A stretch of 15,663 nucleotides of DNA from contig JBCCRH010000095.1 of the NCBI GenBank assembly GCA_039208045.1, positions 1 to 15,663 of the forward strand, given 5' to 3'. Positions 1-5,474 of the stretch are shown here, in pieces (position 1 is the stretch's first letter; every line of letters starts with the position of its first letter). The stretch is from JBCCRH01 sp039208045 (lineage in GTDB: Bacteria; Bacteroidota; Bacteroidia; Chitinophagales; Saprospiraceae). Made by a program: the position numbers and the translations under genes. The notes beneath the pieces are model-generated. The model searched no databases, was not told the origin of the DNA, and saw nothing but the letters and a program-made list of their open reading frames with translations.

Positions 1-135
1 GAAAGTTCGGATAAGCATCACCCAGTGTAAACCAAATTGTCGCTTTGTAATCGATGACTCATTGTTGTTGATTTTCTGTAAACCTGCAATTATGTAGGTT
101 TCATAAGGAATCCATGTCACTTTACGATTTTCCAT
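1..135 (-). pseudogene. Open frame continuing the signal-peptide ORF after a frameshift (partial)
   Basis: This frame stays open for 45 codons from an ATG at 135 to the window edge. Its peptide VTWIPYETYIIAGLQK reads like real protein. It is offset by one base from the upstream signal-peptide ORF, and the two overlap around the A4 run at 128-131. Near the edge (before about position 45) the original frame again gives a protein-like stretch (TIWFTLGDAYPNF), so there may be two compensating shifts. The doubtful segment coincides with the interval between the inverted repeat arms at 22-42 and 139-159. The function is unknown. Confidence 0.3.
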
Positions 136-159
136 ATACGACAATTTGGTTTACACTGG
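22..159. repeat. 21-bp perfect inverted repeat, arms 22-42 and 139-159
   Basis: The arm at 22-42 (begins CCAGTGTAAACC, ends ATTGTCG) is the exact reverse complement of 139-159. A 96-bp interval lies between them, and 96 is a multiple of three. The outer flanks do not match as an inverted repeat. The arms fall inside the broken secreted-protein ORF. A 21-bp match at this distance is very unlikely by chance. It could be an inverted duplication, an inversion site or an assembly artefact. Confidence 0.8.
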
Positions 160-277
160 CATCACCAGGCTCAAAAGTCTCCAGATAAGCGATCTCCCAA
201 TCCTGGCTCATCCCCAAAATCGGAACCATCAAAAGGGCTACTATCCATATCCATGTTTTAAATAATTGTTCCTTCAT
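122..277 (-). CDS. Short secreted-protein ORF, probably the 5' part of a frameshifted gene
   Basis: The ORF gives 51 residues starting MKEQLFKTWIW. Residues 1-25 form a signal peptide (lysines, then a hydrophobic run, then GMSQ), followed by a short mature part ending in VNQIVVYGKS. I chose the ATG at 277 because an in-frame ATG further up (328) would put 17 polar residues before the signal peptide. No Shine-Dalgarno is visible, which is usual for Bacteroidota. The ORF stops just after an A4 run (minus strand, 128-131). Dropping one A would join it to the open frame covering 1-135, which runs off the window. I do not recognise the family. It could be a genuine small secreted peptide, a pseudogene, or a sequencing frameshift. 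Confidence 0.4.
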   Translation of the reverse strand: MKEQLFKTWIWIVALLMVPILGMSQDWEIAYLETFEPGDASVNQIVVYGKS

Positions 278-516
278 TGGTCTATTTTTAATGTCTTCAA
301 TGGTTTTTCGCATAGCTCCGCCAGCCATTACTTGTTACATTCAAGCGATAGAAATTCTGGTCGATTATGAGCGTAGATGCATGGTTAGCTACAGCCTATA
401 CAATGACTCCGCTATGCTGAAAATCTCCTATCTTTTTAATTTACTATTAGCAGCCAAGCACTTTATCGAGACTTGATCTGCCAGTGACTAATTGTTACCA
501 TGTAAAGGTAAGAGGA

Positions 517-541
517 GGCAGTCTCAACTTTTGAGACTGCC
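517..541 (-). terminator. Hairpin terminator after the winged-helix regulator
   Basis: GGCAGTCTCAA (517-527) pairs perfectly with TTGAGACTGCC (531-541) around a 3-nt loop. It lies 13 nt past the stop of the minus-strand regulator. There is no clean U-run on the minus side; the plus side is followed by AATTAATTTT. It may therefore stop transcription in either direction or serve as a 3'-end processing hairpin. Confidence 0.5.
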
Positions 542-554
542 CCAATTAATTTTC

Positions 555-779
555 CTACTTATCGAATTTTAATACGAAATGTTTATCGTAATAGTAGGTT
601 TTACGGTACGTACAGAATTGTATAGACGCACCTAAAGACTTGAGTGTTTGCAGGTTTCGATACACCGTAGCACGAGAAATACCCATGCGGTTGGCTAATT
701 CTGTCGCCGTTCCTGTTGCTTTTCGGCGGATAAGTAAATCAAGGCGTTTGAGTTGTTGTAATTGGTCTAGAAAGTGCAT
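555..779 (-). CDS. Small orphan winged-helix (HTH_11/DeoR-type) regulator
   Basis: The 74-residue protein is almost only a DNA-binding domain. Helices lie at about 5-20 and 24-31, with the recognition helix at 35-48 (GISRATVYRNLQTLKSLG). A basic, aromatic wing follows at 52-65 (CTYRKTYYYD). There is no room for a ligand-sensing domain, so it probably binds DNA as a dimer without an effector, or with a partner. Such short HTH_11 proteins are common in Bacteroidota, often beside small secreted or signalling peptides. It stands alone here: 450 bp of gene-free DNA upstream hold a promoter and several dyads that may be its operators, and a hairpin follows the stop. The fold is clear; the target is unknown. 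Confidence 0.8.
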   Translation of the reverse strand: MHFLDQLQQLKRLDLLIRRKATGTATELANRMGISRATVYRNLQTLKSLGASIQFCTYRKTYYYDKHFVLKFDK

Positions 780-821
780 TTGTTTAAATTTTGATGGTTA
801 ATAATGAGAAAGAGAGTAGCG

Positions 822-838
822 TGCAAACTATGTTTGCA
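822..838. promoter_or_regulatory. Dyad TGCAAAC-TAT-GTTTGCA, candidate operator
   Basis: The dyad has 7-bp perfect arms with a 3-bp centre, about 45 bp upstream of the winged-helix regulator's start. Size and position suit an autoregulatory site for a small dimeric HTH protein. The link to that protein is inference from position. Confidence 0.4.
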
Positions 839-917
839 AGTGTCCTTTTAGTAAAACTGTCTAACATAAAGCACAAATGTCTGCCGCGTACTGCAAGCGT
901 ACTTACAGCACAGCTAA

Positions 918-936
918 AAAGATCACAATGATCTTT
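918..936 (-). terminator. AAAGATCA/TGATCTTT hairpin, attenuator or terminator candidate
   Basis: The hairpin has 8-bp perfect arms and a 3-nt loop. On the minus strand the stem runs into a T5 run, as in a weak intrinsic terminator. It sits 8 nt after the stop of an 18-codon ORF and about 140 nt ahead of the regulator's start. As an alternative, the same symmetric shape (8-3-8) would suit a protein-binding operator. Confidence 0.4.
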
Positions 937-944
937 CAAGGAGG

Positions 945-1001
945 TTATCTTTGGAAGCGTAAGGTTTGATAATGACGCAATAGCAATGAAACGGCCTGCA
1001 T
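945..1001 (-). CDS. 18-codon mini-ORF in the regulator's leader
   Basis: An ATG at 1001 opens MQAVSLLLRHYQTLRFQR, which stops at 945. It lies about 67 nt behind the predicted start of the transcript from the 1075-1105 promoter, and the 918-936 hairpin follows directly. This layout (promoter, tiny ORF, hairpin, then regulator) is that of a leader-peptide attenuator or a small peptide gene. No Shine-Dalgarno or GG-type leader is seen, and ORFs this short arise easily by chance. Confidence 0.2.
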   Translation of the reverse strand: MQAVSLLLRHYQTLRFQR

Positions 1002-1074
1002 GTTTTGATTAGAATAATATCGTTTGTGCCTATTGAATGGAGCTAATATGAAAAATTCCGTTTCATTTGCTATT

Positions 1075-1105
1075 CAAACATATAGATAATTTGACAACTG
1101 TTCAA
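1075..1105 (-). promoter_or_regulatory. Bacteroidota-type promoter TTG-N20-TATGTTTG
   Basis: On the minus strand, TTG (1105-1103) and TATGTTTG (1082-1075) are 20 nt apart. This fits the TTG/TAnnTTTG consensus of the Bacteroidota primary sigma factor. It points toward the regulator at 555-779, with a start expected near 1068. The leader would be nearly 290 nt, which is why the intervening hairpins deserve attention. Confidence 0.55.
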
Positions 1106-1125
1106 GCCAGCACACTTTTTTTTAG

Positions 1126-1164
1126 AAAAAACTTTCAAATTTAACGTTCGTTAAATGTAAAGTT
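1126..1164 (-). terminator. AT-rich intrinsic terminator of the toxin-antitoxin operon
   Basis: On the minus strand AACTTTACATTTAACG (1164-1149) folds onto 1146-1130 with a 2-nt loop, one bulge and one mismatch. The core ATTTAACG/CGTTAAAT (1139-1156) is perfect. The 3' arm runs into a T6 tract. It lies about 65 nt past the toxin's stop. The perfect core could also act as an operator. Confidence 0.5.
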
Positions 1165-1229
1165 AACTTGAAGGAGCTTTTTGTTTAATGAAGTCAAGAT
1201 AAATGCTCAACAATAGCTAATATGTGCAT

Positions 1230-1619
1230 TCACCTAAAATACCGCCTGATCCGTTCTCGATTTTCAGTTGATTTGTCTTTCTTATGGTAGAGTTCCACCA
1301 TAATGATTTTAGCTGCTTGATAGGGCTGGATAATTTCATCATGCTCCTTCACTTCGATTACTTCTTCAAAGTAAGCGTAGATTAAGCGCAGTCCAGAATT
1401 TACGCCTCTTCCTTTCAGCGCCTTGCAGGCAATTTTCTTTATCTTAATTACACAAGTTGCTATGCCCAAATTATCAATTCGAAAGCTGAAGGGTGGCCGC
1501 TGATCAGGAAAAACAGCTAAGATTTTTTTGACCACTTCGAGGTCTTCGTCTAAACTTCTGTACTTCTTCTTTAAGGATTTGAGGTCTTTTTCGAACTCTT
1601 CTAGTTGCTCAAAAGTCAT
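1230..1619 (-). CDS. RelE/ParE-like toxin of a Panacea toxin-antitoxin pair
   Basis: The 129-residue basic protein has the RelE/ParE layout. Two N-terminal helices at 1-35 carry the FEKDLKSLKKKY pattern. A beta core follows with the arginine-bearing strand GLRLIYAYF (76-84). The end is IIMVELYHKKDKS with a C-terminal helix ending RIRRYFR (105-129). RelE members cut mRNA on the ribosome and ParE members poison gyrase; the sequence alone does not say which this is. Its ATG overlaps the antitoxin's stop codon (ATGA, 1616-1619), so translation is coupled. A GAGGAGGA tract 6 nt before the ATG gives a Shine-Dalgarno that is unusual for this phylum, though it also encodes the antitoxin's EEE. It is somewhat longer than the common 85-105 residues. 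Toxicity is inferred. Confidence 0.75.
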   Translation of the reverse strand: MTFEQLEEFEKDLKSLKKKYRSLDEDLEVVKKILAVFPDQRPPFSFRIDNLGIATCVIKIKKIACKALKGRGVNSGLRLIYAYFEEVIEVKEHDEIIQPYQAAKIIMVELYHKKDKSTENRERIRRYFR

Positions 1620-2416
1620 ACCTGTTCCTCCTCGTACGTTCTGACCGAGTATGGTGCTTCTCGATAAAGTGCTAATTCATAATTAATAGCCTCCCCTTCT
1701 TTTGATACCAGCCAAGGCATGTCTCCGTGCGCATATTCGCTAATTGCAGCAGCAGACCAATCAGAAAATTGCTCAAGGACTCGATCTAATATTTCTGTCT
1801 CACTTGCTTTCAACTGCGATAGATCGACTCTCTTCAGAGGGATGTATCGAGTTTGTTGATACCCATTGTAATCGGTTTGTAGGCGTTCAATACTTCTATC
1901 ATGTTTCATCATTTGGTGTATGGCAGCTTGGCCATTAGCAGGTAGCGGGCCAAAAGGAAGCTTATAATAGGTAGCACCCGTTAGATGCTCTTCGTATAAC
2001 TCATAATAGTTGAAGTCAGAAAAGTATAGCAGCCTGTGAATCACCGTTTCTCCCACATTGGGCTTTCCTGCACATCGCTCAAGAATGTACAAAAGTACAT
2101 TTGCAAATTTCTTGCTGTTTAACGTGGGTTTTGCAATGCGGTAACTTTGCGCATTGGTCCCCTGCTCCGATTCTTCAGAGAACAACTCCAAACTAAAATC
2201 TGAAGATAAAAACCAATCCAGAGAAAACTTCAGCACATGAGCAATCCGCTGAAATTCTAGCACATGGAGTTTCCTATTCCCCAACTCTATTTGAGTCAAC
2301 GAAGATCGCGATAGTTCCACCTGACGCGCCAACTCTTCCTGAGATAGTCCCTTTAGTTGCCGCAGTTCGGCAATTCGATGTCCGAGTTCTTTCTGAGAAA
2401 TATGTTGCTGAATCAT
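1616..2416 (-). CDS. XRE-Panacea (DUF4065) antitoxin
   Basis: The protein has 266 residues from the chosen ATG at 2416. Residues 14-70 are an XRE/Cro-type helix-turn-helix (GLSQEELARQVELSRSSLTQIE). About 101-258 form a Panacea domain (DUF4065, related to SocA/GepA), seen in RLLYFSDFNYYELYEEHLTG, the YYKLPFGPLPA segment and the AISEYAHGDMPW motif. Panacea is known as a promiscuous antitoxin domain that neutralises many unrelated toxins; the HTH probably represses the operon. The gene is first in the operon and overlaps the toxin by 4 nt. The ATG at 2416 puts the HTH at the usual distance from the N-terminus. An ATG at 2440 adds 8 residues, and a TTG at 2494 lies upstream of the likely -7 element and is unlikely. 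The tRNA gene diverges upstream. Confidence 0.85.
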   Translation of the reverse strand: MIQQHISQKELGHRIAELRQLKGLSQEELARQVELSRSSLTQIELGNRKLHVLEFQRIAHVLKFSLDWFLSSDFSLELFSEESEQGTNAQSYRIAKPTLNSKKFANVLLYILERCAGKPNVGETVIHRLLYFSDFNYYELYEEHLTGATYYKLPFGPLPANGQAAIHQMMKHDRSIERLQTDYNGYQQTRYIPLKRVDLSQLKASETEILDRVLEQFSDWSAAAISEYAHGDMPWLVSKEGEAINYELALYREAPYSVRTYEEEQV

Positions 2417-2468
2417 AATCTTACAAAGCTTATCATACATACAAGATAAAGATTGGTTTATTATCTGA

Positions 2469-2494
2469 CAAATATATGTTTGATTTTCAATCAA
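2469..2494 (-). promoter_or_regulatory. Probable antitoxin promoter, -7 box TATATTTG
   Basis: TATATTTG on the minus strand (2476-2469) is an exact TAnnTTTG box. The nearest TTG (2494-2492) is only 15 nt away, shorter than the usual 19-21, so the promoter may be weak or need help. It would start transcription near 2462 and favours the ATG at 2440 or 2416 as start codon. Confidence 0.4.
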
Positions 2495-2536
2495 TCTTTG
2501 AATTTAAAAAAGAATGAAATATATTTCCCCAAACAC

Positions 2537-2568
2537 TTGCATCTATCATCTCAATGAACTTATATTTG
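2537..2568 (+). promoter_or_regulatory. Promoter of the initiator tRNA, TTG-N21-TATATTTG
   Basis: TTG (2537-2539) and TATATTTG (2561-2568) are 21 nt apart and match the Bacteroidota consensus. A start near 2575 gives a leader of about 50 nt before the tRNA. That leader holds two small hairpins (CCATTC/GAATGG at 2573-2591 and ACAACTCT/AGGGTTGT at 2598-2618), likely relevant to 5' processing. Confidence 0.65.
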
Positions 2569-2626
2569 CAACCCATTCAAAAGTAGAATGGTCAGAGACA
2601 ACTCTAAAATAGGGTTGTTCGTAAAT

Positions 2627-2699
<73 letters not shown>

Positions 2700-2710
2700 C
2701 AACGAACAAA

Positions 2711-2753
2711 GGCGTGTTAGTCTACTTAAGGTAGCTAGCACGCCTTTTTATTT
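2711..2753 (+). terminator. Intrinsic terminator of the tRNA gene
   Basis: GGCGTGTTAG (2711-2720) pairs with CTAGCACGCC (2735-2744), one G-U included. An inner CTAC/GTAG stem continues it, and TTTTTATTT follows. It lies 12 nt after the tRNA. Its structure and U-run make it the clearest terminator in the window. Confidence 0.85.
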
Positions 2754-2756
2754 GCC

Positions 2757-2912
2757 GCAGCCCCGATGGGAGCGATATGAGGCGTGGCCAAAGGCTTATA
2801 GTGCCCCTGTGCCAAGTGGCTGAACGAATACTTGGAGTGAAGACAGGTGGCATAGGATTGGCAGTATTGCTTTTGGCCACGCCGAATTTTAGCGGACAGC
2901 GGGATCAGCTGC
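2757..2912 (+). ncRNA. Structured intergenic RNA element, Flavo-1-like
   Basis: Nested complementary arms run through the whole element: GCAGC/GCTGC (2757-2761, 2908-2912), GGCGTGGCCAAA/TTTGGCCACGCC (2781-2792, 2872-2883), TGCC/GGCA (2802-2805, 2849-2852), CCTGT/ACAGG (2806-2810, 2843-2847) and CCAAGT/ACTTGG (2812-2817, 2830-2835). Both ends resemble, from memory, the Flavo-1-type intergenic elements of Bacteroidota: AGCCCCGATGGGAGCG at the 5' end and AGCGGACAGCGGGATCAGCT at the 3' end. It starts 4 nt after the tRNA terminator and ends 18 nt before the peptidase stop. No promoter of its own was seen. The alternative is a long 3'-end hairpin for the minus-strand peptidase mRNA. Orientation rests on the remembered consensus. 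Confidence 0.5.
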
Positions 2913-2930
2913 CCAAAAGGAGAAGCGCCC

Positions 2931-5321
2931 CTACCGCACCACCGTCATCTTCTTACTCGGCCCCACCTGGCCATTTACGCTTAAGCGATAAAAATAGACC
3001 CCTGCTGGCCAAGCCTTAGTCTGCACTTCCAACTGTTGCTGACCAGGAGCAATTAGTTGCTGGAGCATGCGCTCTCCAATGGGATTAAAAATTTCGAGCT
3101 GGACTGGCGCGTTGGAAGGGGGTGCCCCGAAAGGGATAATCGTTGTGCTGCTTGTTGGATTGGGGCGGTTTTGGAGGAGCCACTGCTCGGGCTGGTCAAA
3201 CTGCTGGGTGCTGACGGTTTGGTCGCGGAGGAAGGTGACGGTCAAGTCATCAAAATAAAAGCCATCGCGGTCGACAAAGTCGTCGGCGACGAGGACGAAG
3301 CGGAGGCGGAAGCTATCGGCAAGCATGCGGAGTGGACTGAGGTCTATTTCTTCTGGTACCCAATCGGAAGTGCCATCGTAGATGGGCTCTTCGAAGGCTT
3401 GGAAGGCGCTGCCGATCTTGGTGTATTTGCCACAGAGTGGGATGGTGGTATCGTCGTCTAAGACGGCTTGGAGCTGTACGTAGTCATAAACGGCTTCGAT
3501 GCTCCAGCTGGCCCAGAAGTTGAGGAATGCTCGGTTGGTGCCAGCAACTTCGATATATTCATTGGTGGTTAGGGTATTGATAACGCTATTTTCGTACTCG
3601 CTGAATGGAGAATCTGTGATCGAACTGGGAGCTGATTTAAAGCGGGTGGTACTAATGCCCCAATCGGAGTCAGGCTCTTCATCTTGCTGCCATTGAGCGA
3701 GGGAGTTGCCATCTTCGAAGAAGTCAGAAATAGGGCTACCATATAGCTTGATAATTTCTTGGCTCGTTTCGTAATCGCCATTATCCAATACCAAACGAAA
3801 GCGCAGCGTATCACCGACTTGCGTGTCCGATGCTAGTACATAAGAGATAAAATCTTCAGTAGTGGTATAAGTGGCCAAGTCAAAGATTTCGGGGTCACCC
3901 ACTGCCAGAATATTTGCGCTAAGCGGCTCCAAGCGTACTGTTAGGTCACCTGGTTCAAAGCCCAACTGCTCCAACGTAAAGTAAAAATCACCTTCCAAAT
4001 CCGTTAAGAACAAGGGGTTGCTCTCTTCAATAATACCATAGTTGTACAGAACACGGGCAGTGGTGAGGTTCATGAGCATACAGGCTTGGTTATTGGGAAT
4101 AATATCGGCCTCTGCCGGCCAAAAGCCCTGGCTTCCTACTTCTGGCGTCATCGAAAAAATGAGTGGCTTGGTAGTTTGCTCCCCATACATCCAATCGTCA
4201 GCATCGCCATTGACGGGGTAGCCCACCGTTTCTGAGCCTGTGCCAAAGGTGTATTCGTTTTCTGAAGTCATGGCGCGAGCAATAGCGCGGAAGGTAGTGG
4301 AGTCAGGGGTGCTTAGATCATTGAAGCCCCAAGGGTAGATTAATAGGTTGCCCCAGGTGTGGTAGTTGAGTGCCAACTCAAATTCATGGGCGTTGCAGAA
4401 ATCTCGAACAGCTTGCGTTTCAGGCTCACTGAATGGAGCGGTGCCGCGATAGGTCTGGCTGGTAGTGTTAGTAGAGGAGCCTTGATCATCAAAACCCCAC
4501 TGAAAAGCATAGTTACGATTGAGGTCTACGCCGTAGGTTTCATCGGCATTGAAGCGGCGATTTTTGCGCCAGAGGCCGCCACCGGCTGGATTGGTTTGTT
4601 CATTGTAAATATATCCATCTGGATTGATGCAGGGAATGAAGTAGAATTCTGTTTCGTCGACTAGAAATTGAATACTGGGGTCACTGTCGTAATTTTCCAA
4701 TAAGTACCACATGAAAAAGATCATCTGCGATAGGCTACCCGGCTCGCGCGCGTGGTGCAAGGCCGTATGTAGCACTTCTGCTTCTGCCTCATCCGTATTA
4801 GGATTATCCGAAATACGCAGCCAGTAAATGGGCCGCCCTTCAAAACTCTGCCCTCCTTCGATGGGTGTTTTTGCACTAATTAGTTCCGGAAATTTACTGT
4901 GCATACTATCGAGTTGTTCCAACAGTTCTTGGTACGTGAAATAGCCTGCATAAGAACCGTTGCTGTAGTTCTCCGGCACCGGGTAGAGCTCGTCGTTGGC
5001 ATTACTATTATCACATTCCAGGGTATTGCGAGTGCTTACCGCTTGTGCTTGTGTTTGGTAATAGGTCTGTACGTCCTCTATCAGCACGTCCACGCTTAGG
5101 CCTTCAGTAGCAAATTGCTGTAGCTCTTGCTCAGAAAAATCACAGATAAAAAAGCGTCCTTTGGCCAGTGTGCCGTGTGTTAGGTCGACACCCAAACGGT
5201 TCAGTATGGGCATACTTTGCTCGTCGAGCGTAATTTTTGCTCTAGAGTAATGTCGCTGACTAAGCAATAGGGTAGGAATAGTACATAGGAGGACGATAGT
5301 AAGGCGTGAAAACTGGAACAT
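2931..5321 (-). CDS. Secreted M14 zinc carboxypeptidase with T9SS sorting domain
   Basis: This 796-residue exported metallopeptidase should remove C-terminal residues from peptides outside the cell. Residues 1-21 are a signal peptide. The M14 domain spans about 125-430. Zinc is bound by H190 and E193 (HHARE) and by H321 (NYHTWG). The substrate-binding elements WRKNRR (251-256) and GVDLNRN (264-270) are present, and E394 in TPEVGS is the likely catalytic base, so it looks active. About 440-530 is Ig-like. About 535-700 is a jelly-roll/MAM-like domain, probably for binding a surface or polymer. Residues 712-796 form a T9SS type A sorting domain (NRPNP, then GVYFYRL, then KKMTVVR). It diverges from the lysyl-oxidase-like gene, which carries the same export tag. 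Substrate preference cannot be read from the sequence. Confidence 0.93.
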   Translation of the reverse strand: MFQFSRLTIVLLCTIPTLLLSQRHYSRAKITLDEQSMPILNRLGVDLTHGTLAKGRFFICDFSEQELQQFATEGLSVDVLIEDVQTYYQTQAQAVSTRNTLECDNSNANDELYPVPENYSNGSYAGYFTYQELLEQLDSMHSKFPELISAKTPIEGGQSFEGRPIYWLRISDNPNTDEAEAEVLHTALHHAREPGSLSQMIFFMWYLLENYDSDPSIQFLVDETEFYFIPCINPDGYIYNEQTNPAGGGLWRKNRRFNADETYGVDLNRNYAFQWGFDDQGSSTNTTSQTYRGTAPFSEPETQAVRDFCNAHEFELALNYHTWGNLLIYPWGFNDLSTPDSTTFRAIARAMTSENEYTFGTGSETVGYPVNGDADDWMYGEQTTKPLIFSMTPEVGSQGFWPAEADIIPNNQACMLMNLTTARVLYNYGIIEESNPLFLTDLEGDFYFTLEQLGFEPGDLTVRLEPLSANILAVGDPEIFDLATYTTTEDFISYVLASDTQVGDTLRFRLVLDNGDYETSQEIIKLYGSPISDFFEDGNSLAQWQQDEEPDSDWGISTTRFKSAPSSITDSPFSEYENSVINTLTTNEYIEVAGTNRAFLNFWASWSIEAVYDYVQLQAVLDDDTTIPLCGKYTKIGSAFQAFEEPIYDGTSDWVPEEIDLSPLRMLADSFRLRFVLVADDFVDRDGFYFDDLTVTFLRDQTVSTQQFDQPEQWLLQNRPNPTSSTTIIPFGAPPSNAPVQLEIFNPIGERMLQQLIAPGQQQLEVQTKAWPAGVYFYRLSVNGQVGPSKKMTVVR

Positions 5322-5474
5322 GTAGTAATTATTTTTCGTTAAAGCTGCTCAAAGGAAATCATTTGACCCAATAAGAAATAGCACCTAGCTTACGAATTGT
5401 CAGCTAGTTGTCTCGAATTTGTTAATTATGATTAATTTCATCTGTGAAATGCCAACTATCACAAATACATACTC
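5322..5474. promoter_or_regulatory. Shared intergenic region of two divergent T9SS cargo genes
   Basis: This 153-bp AT-rich spacer must contain both promoters. I see no exact TTG/TAnnTTTG pair on either strand; the nearest plus-strand match is CGAATTTG with a TTG 14 nt before it. The two genes may need an activator or an alternative sigma factor. Confidence 0.35.

Larger units (their letters stand above)
915..1068 (-). ncRNA. Candidate short structured transcript upstream of the regulator
   Basis: A canonical promoter at 1075-1105 predicts a start near 1068, and a terminator-like hairpin at 918-936 would end an RNA of about 150 nt. Inside, AATGAAACGG (985-994) is the exact complement of CCGTTTCATT (1058-1067), so a 10-bp stem closes most of the 5' half. 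The RNA also carries ACCTCCTT (minus strand, near 938-946), the anti-Shine-Dalgarno core of 16S rRNA. It could be a free small RNA, or the 5' leader of the regulator's mRNA if readthrough occurs. I do not recognise a known family. Confidence 0.3.
780..1229. other. 450-bp gene-free region rich in dyads
   Basis: This AT-rich stretch lies between the regulator and the toxin, both on the minus strand. It contains, from right to left on the minus strand, the toxin-operon terminator (1126-1164), a promoter (1075-1105), a long-range stem (985-994 with 1058-1067), an 18-codon ORF, a terminator-like hairpin (918-936) and a 17-bp dyad (822-838). No ORF longer than a few dozen codons has coding character on either strand. 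Confidence 0.6.

Noticed and set aside
291..476. 61-codon plus-strand open frame
   Set aside because: It overlaps the start of the signal-peptide ORF, has no recognisable domain and no promoter or ribosome site. The stretch 330-510 holds nothing else that I can name.
1616..2494. TTG at 2494 as the antitoxin start
   Set aside because: It lies upstream of the likely -7 box (2469-2476) and adds residues ahead of the HTH that do not resemble the family; ATG at 2416 or 2440 is better.
3057..3461. 134-codon plus-strand open frame
   Set aside because: It is fully antisense to the sorting-domain and jelly-roll part of the M14 peptidase; composition is a by-product of that GC-rich coding strand and no domain is seen.
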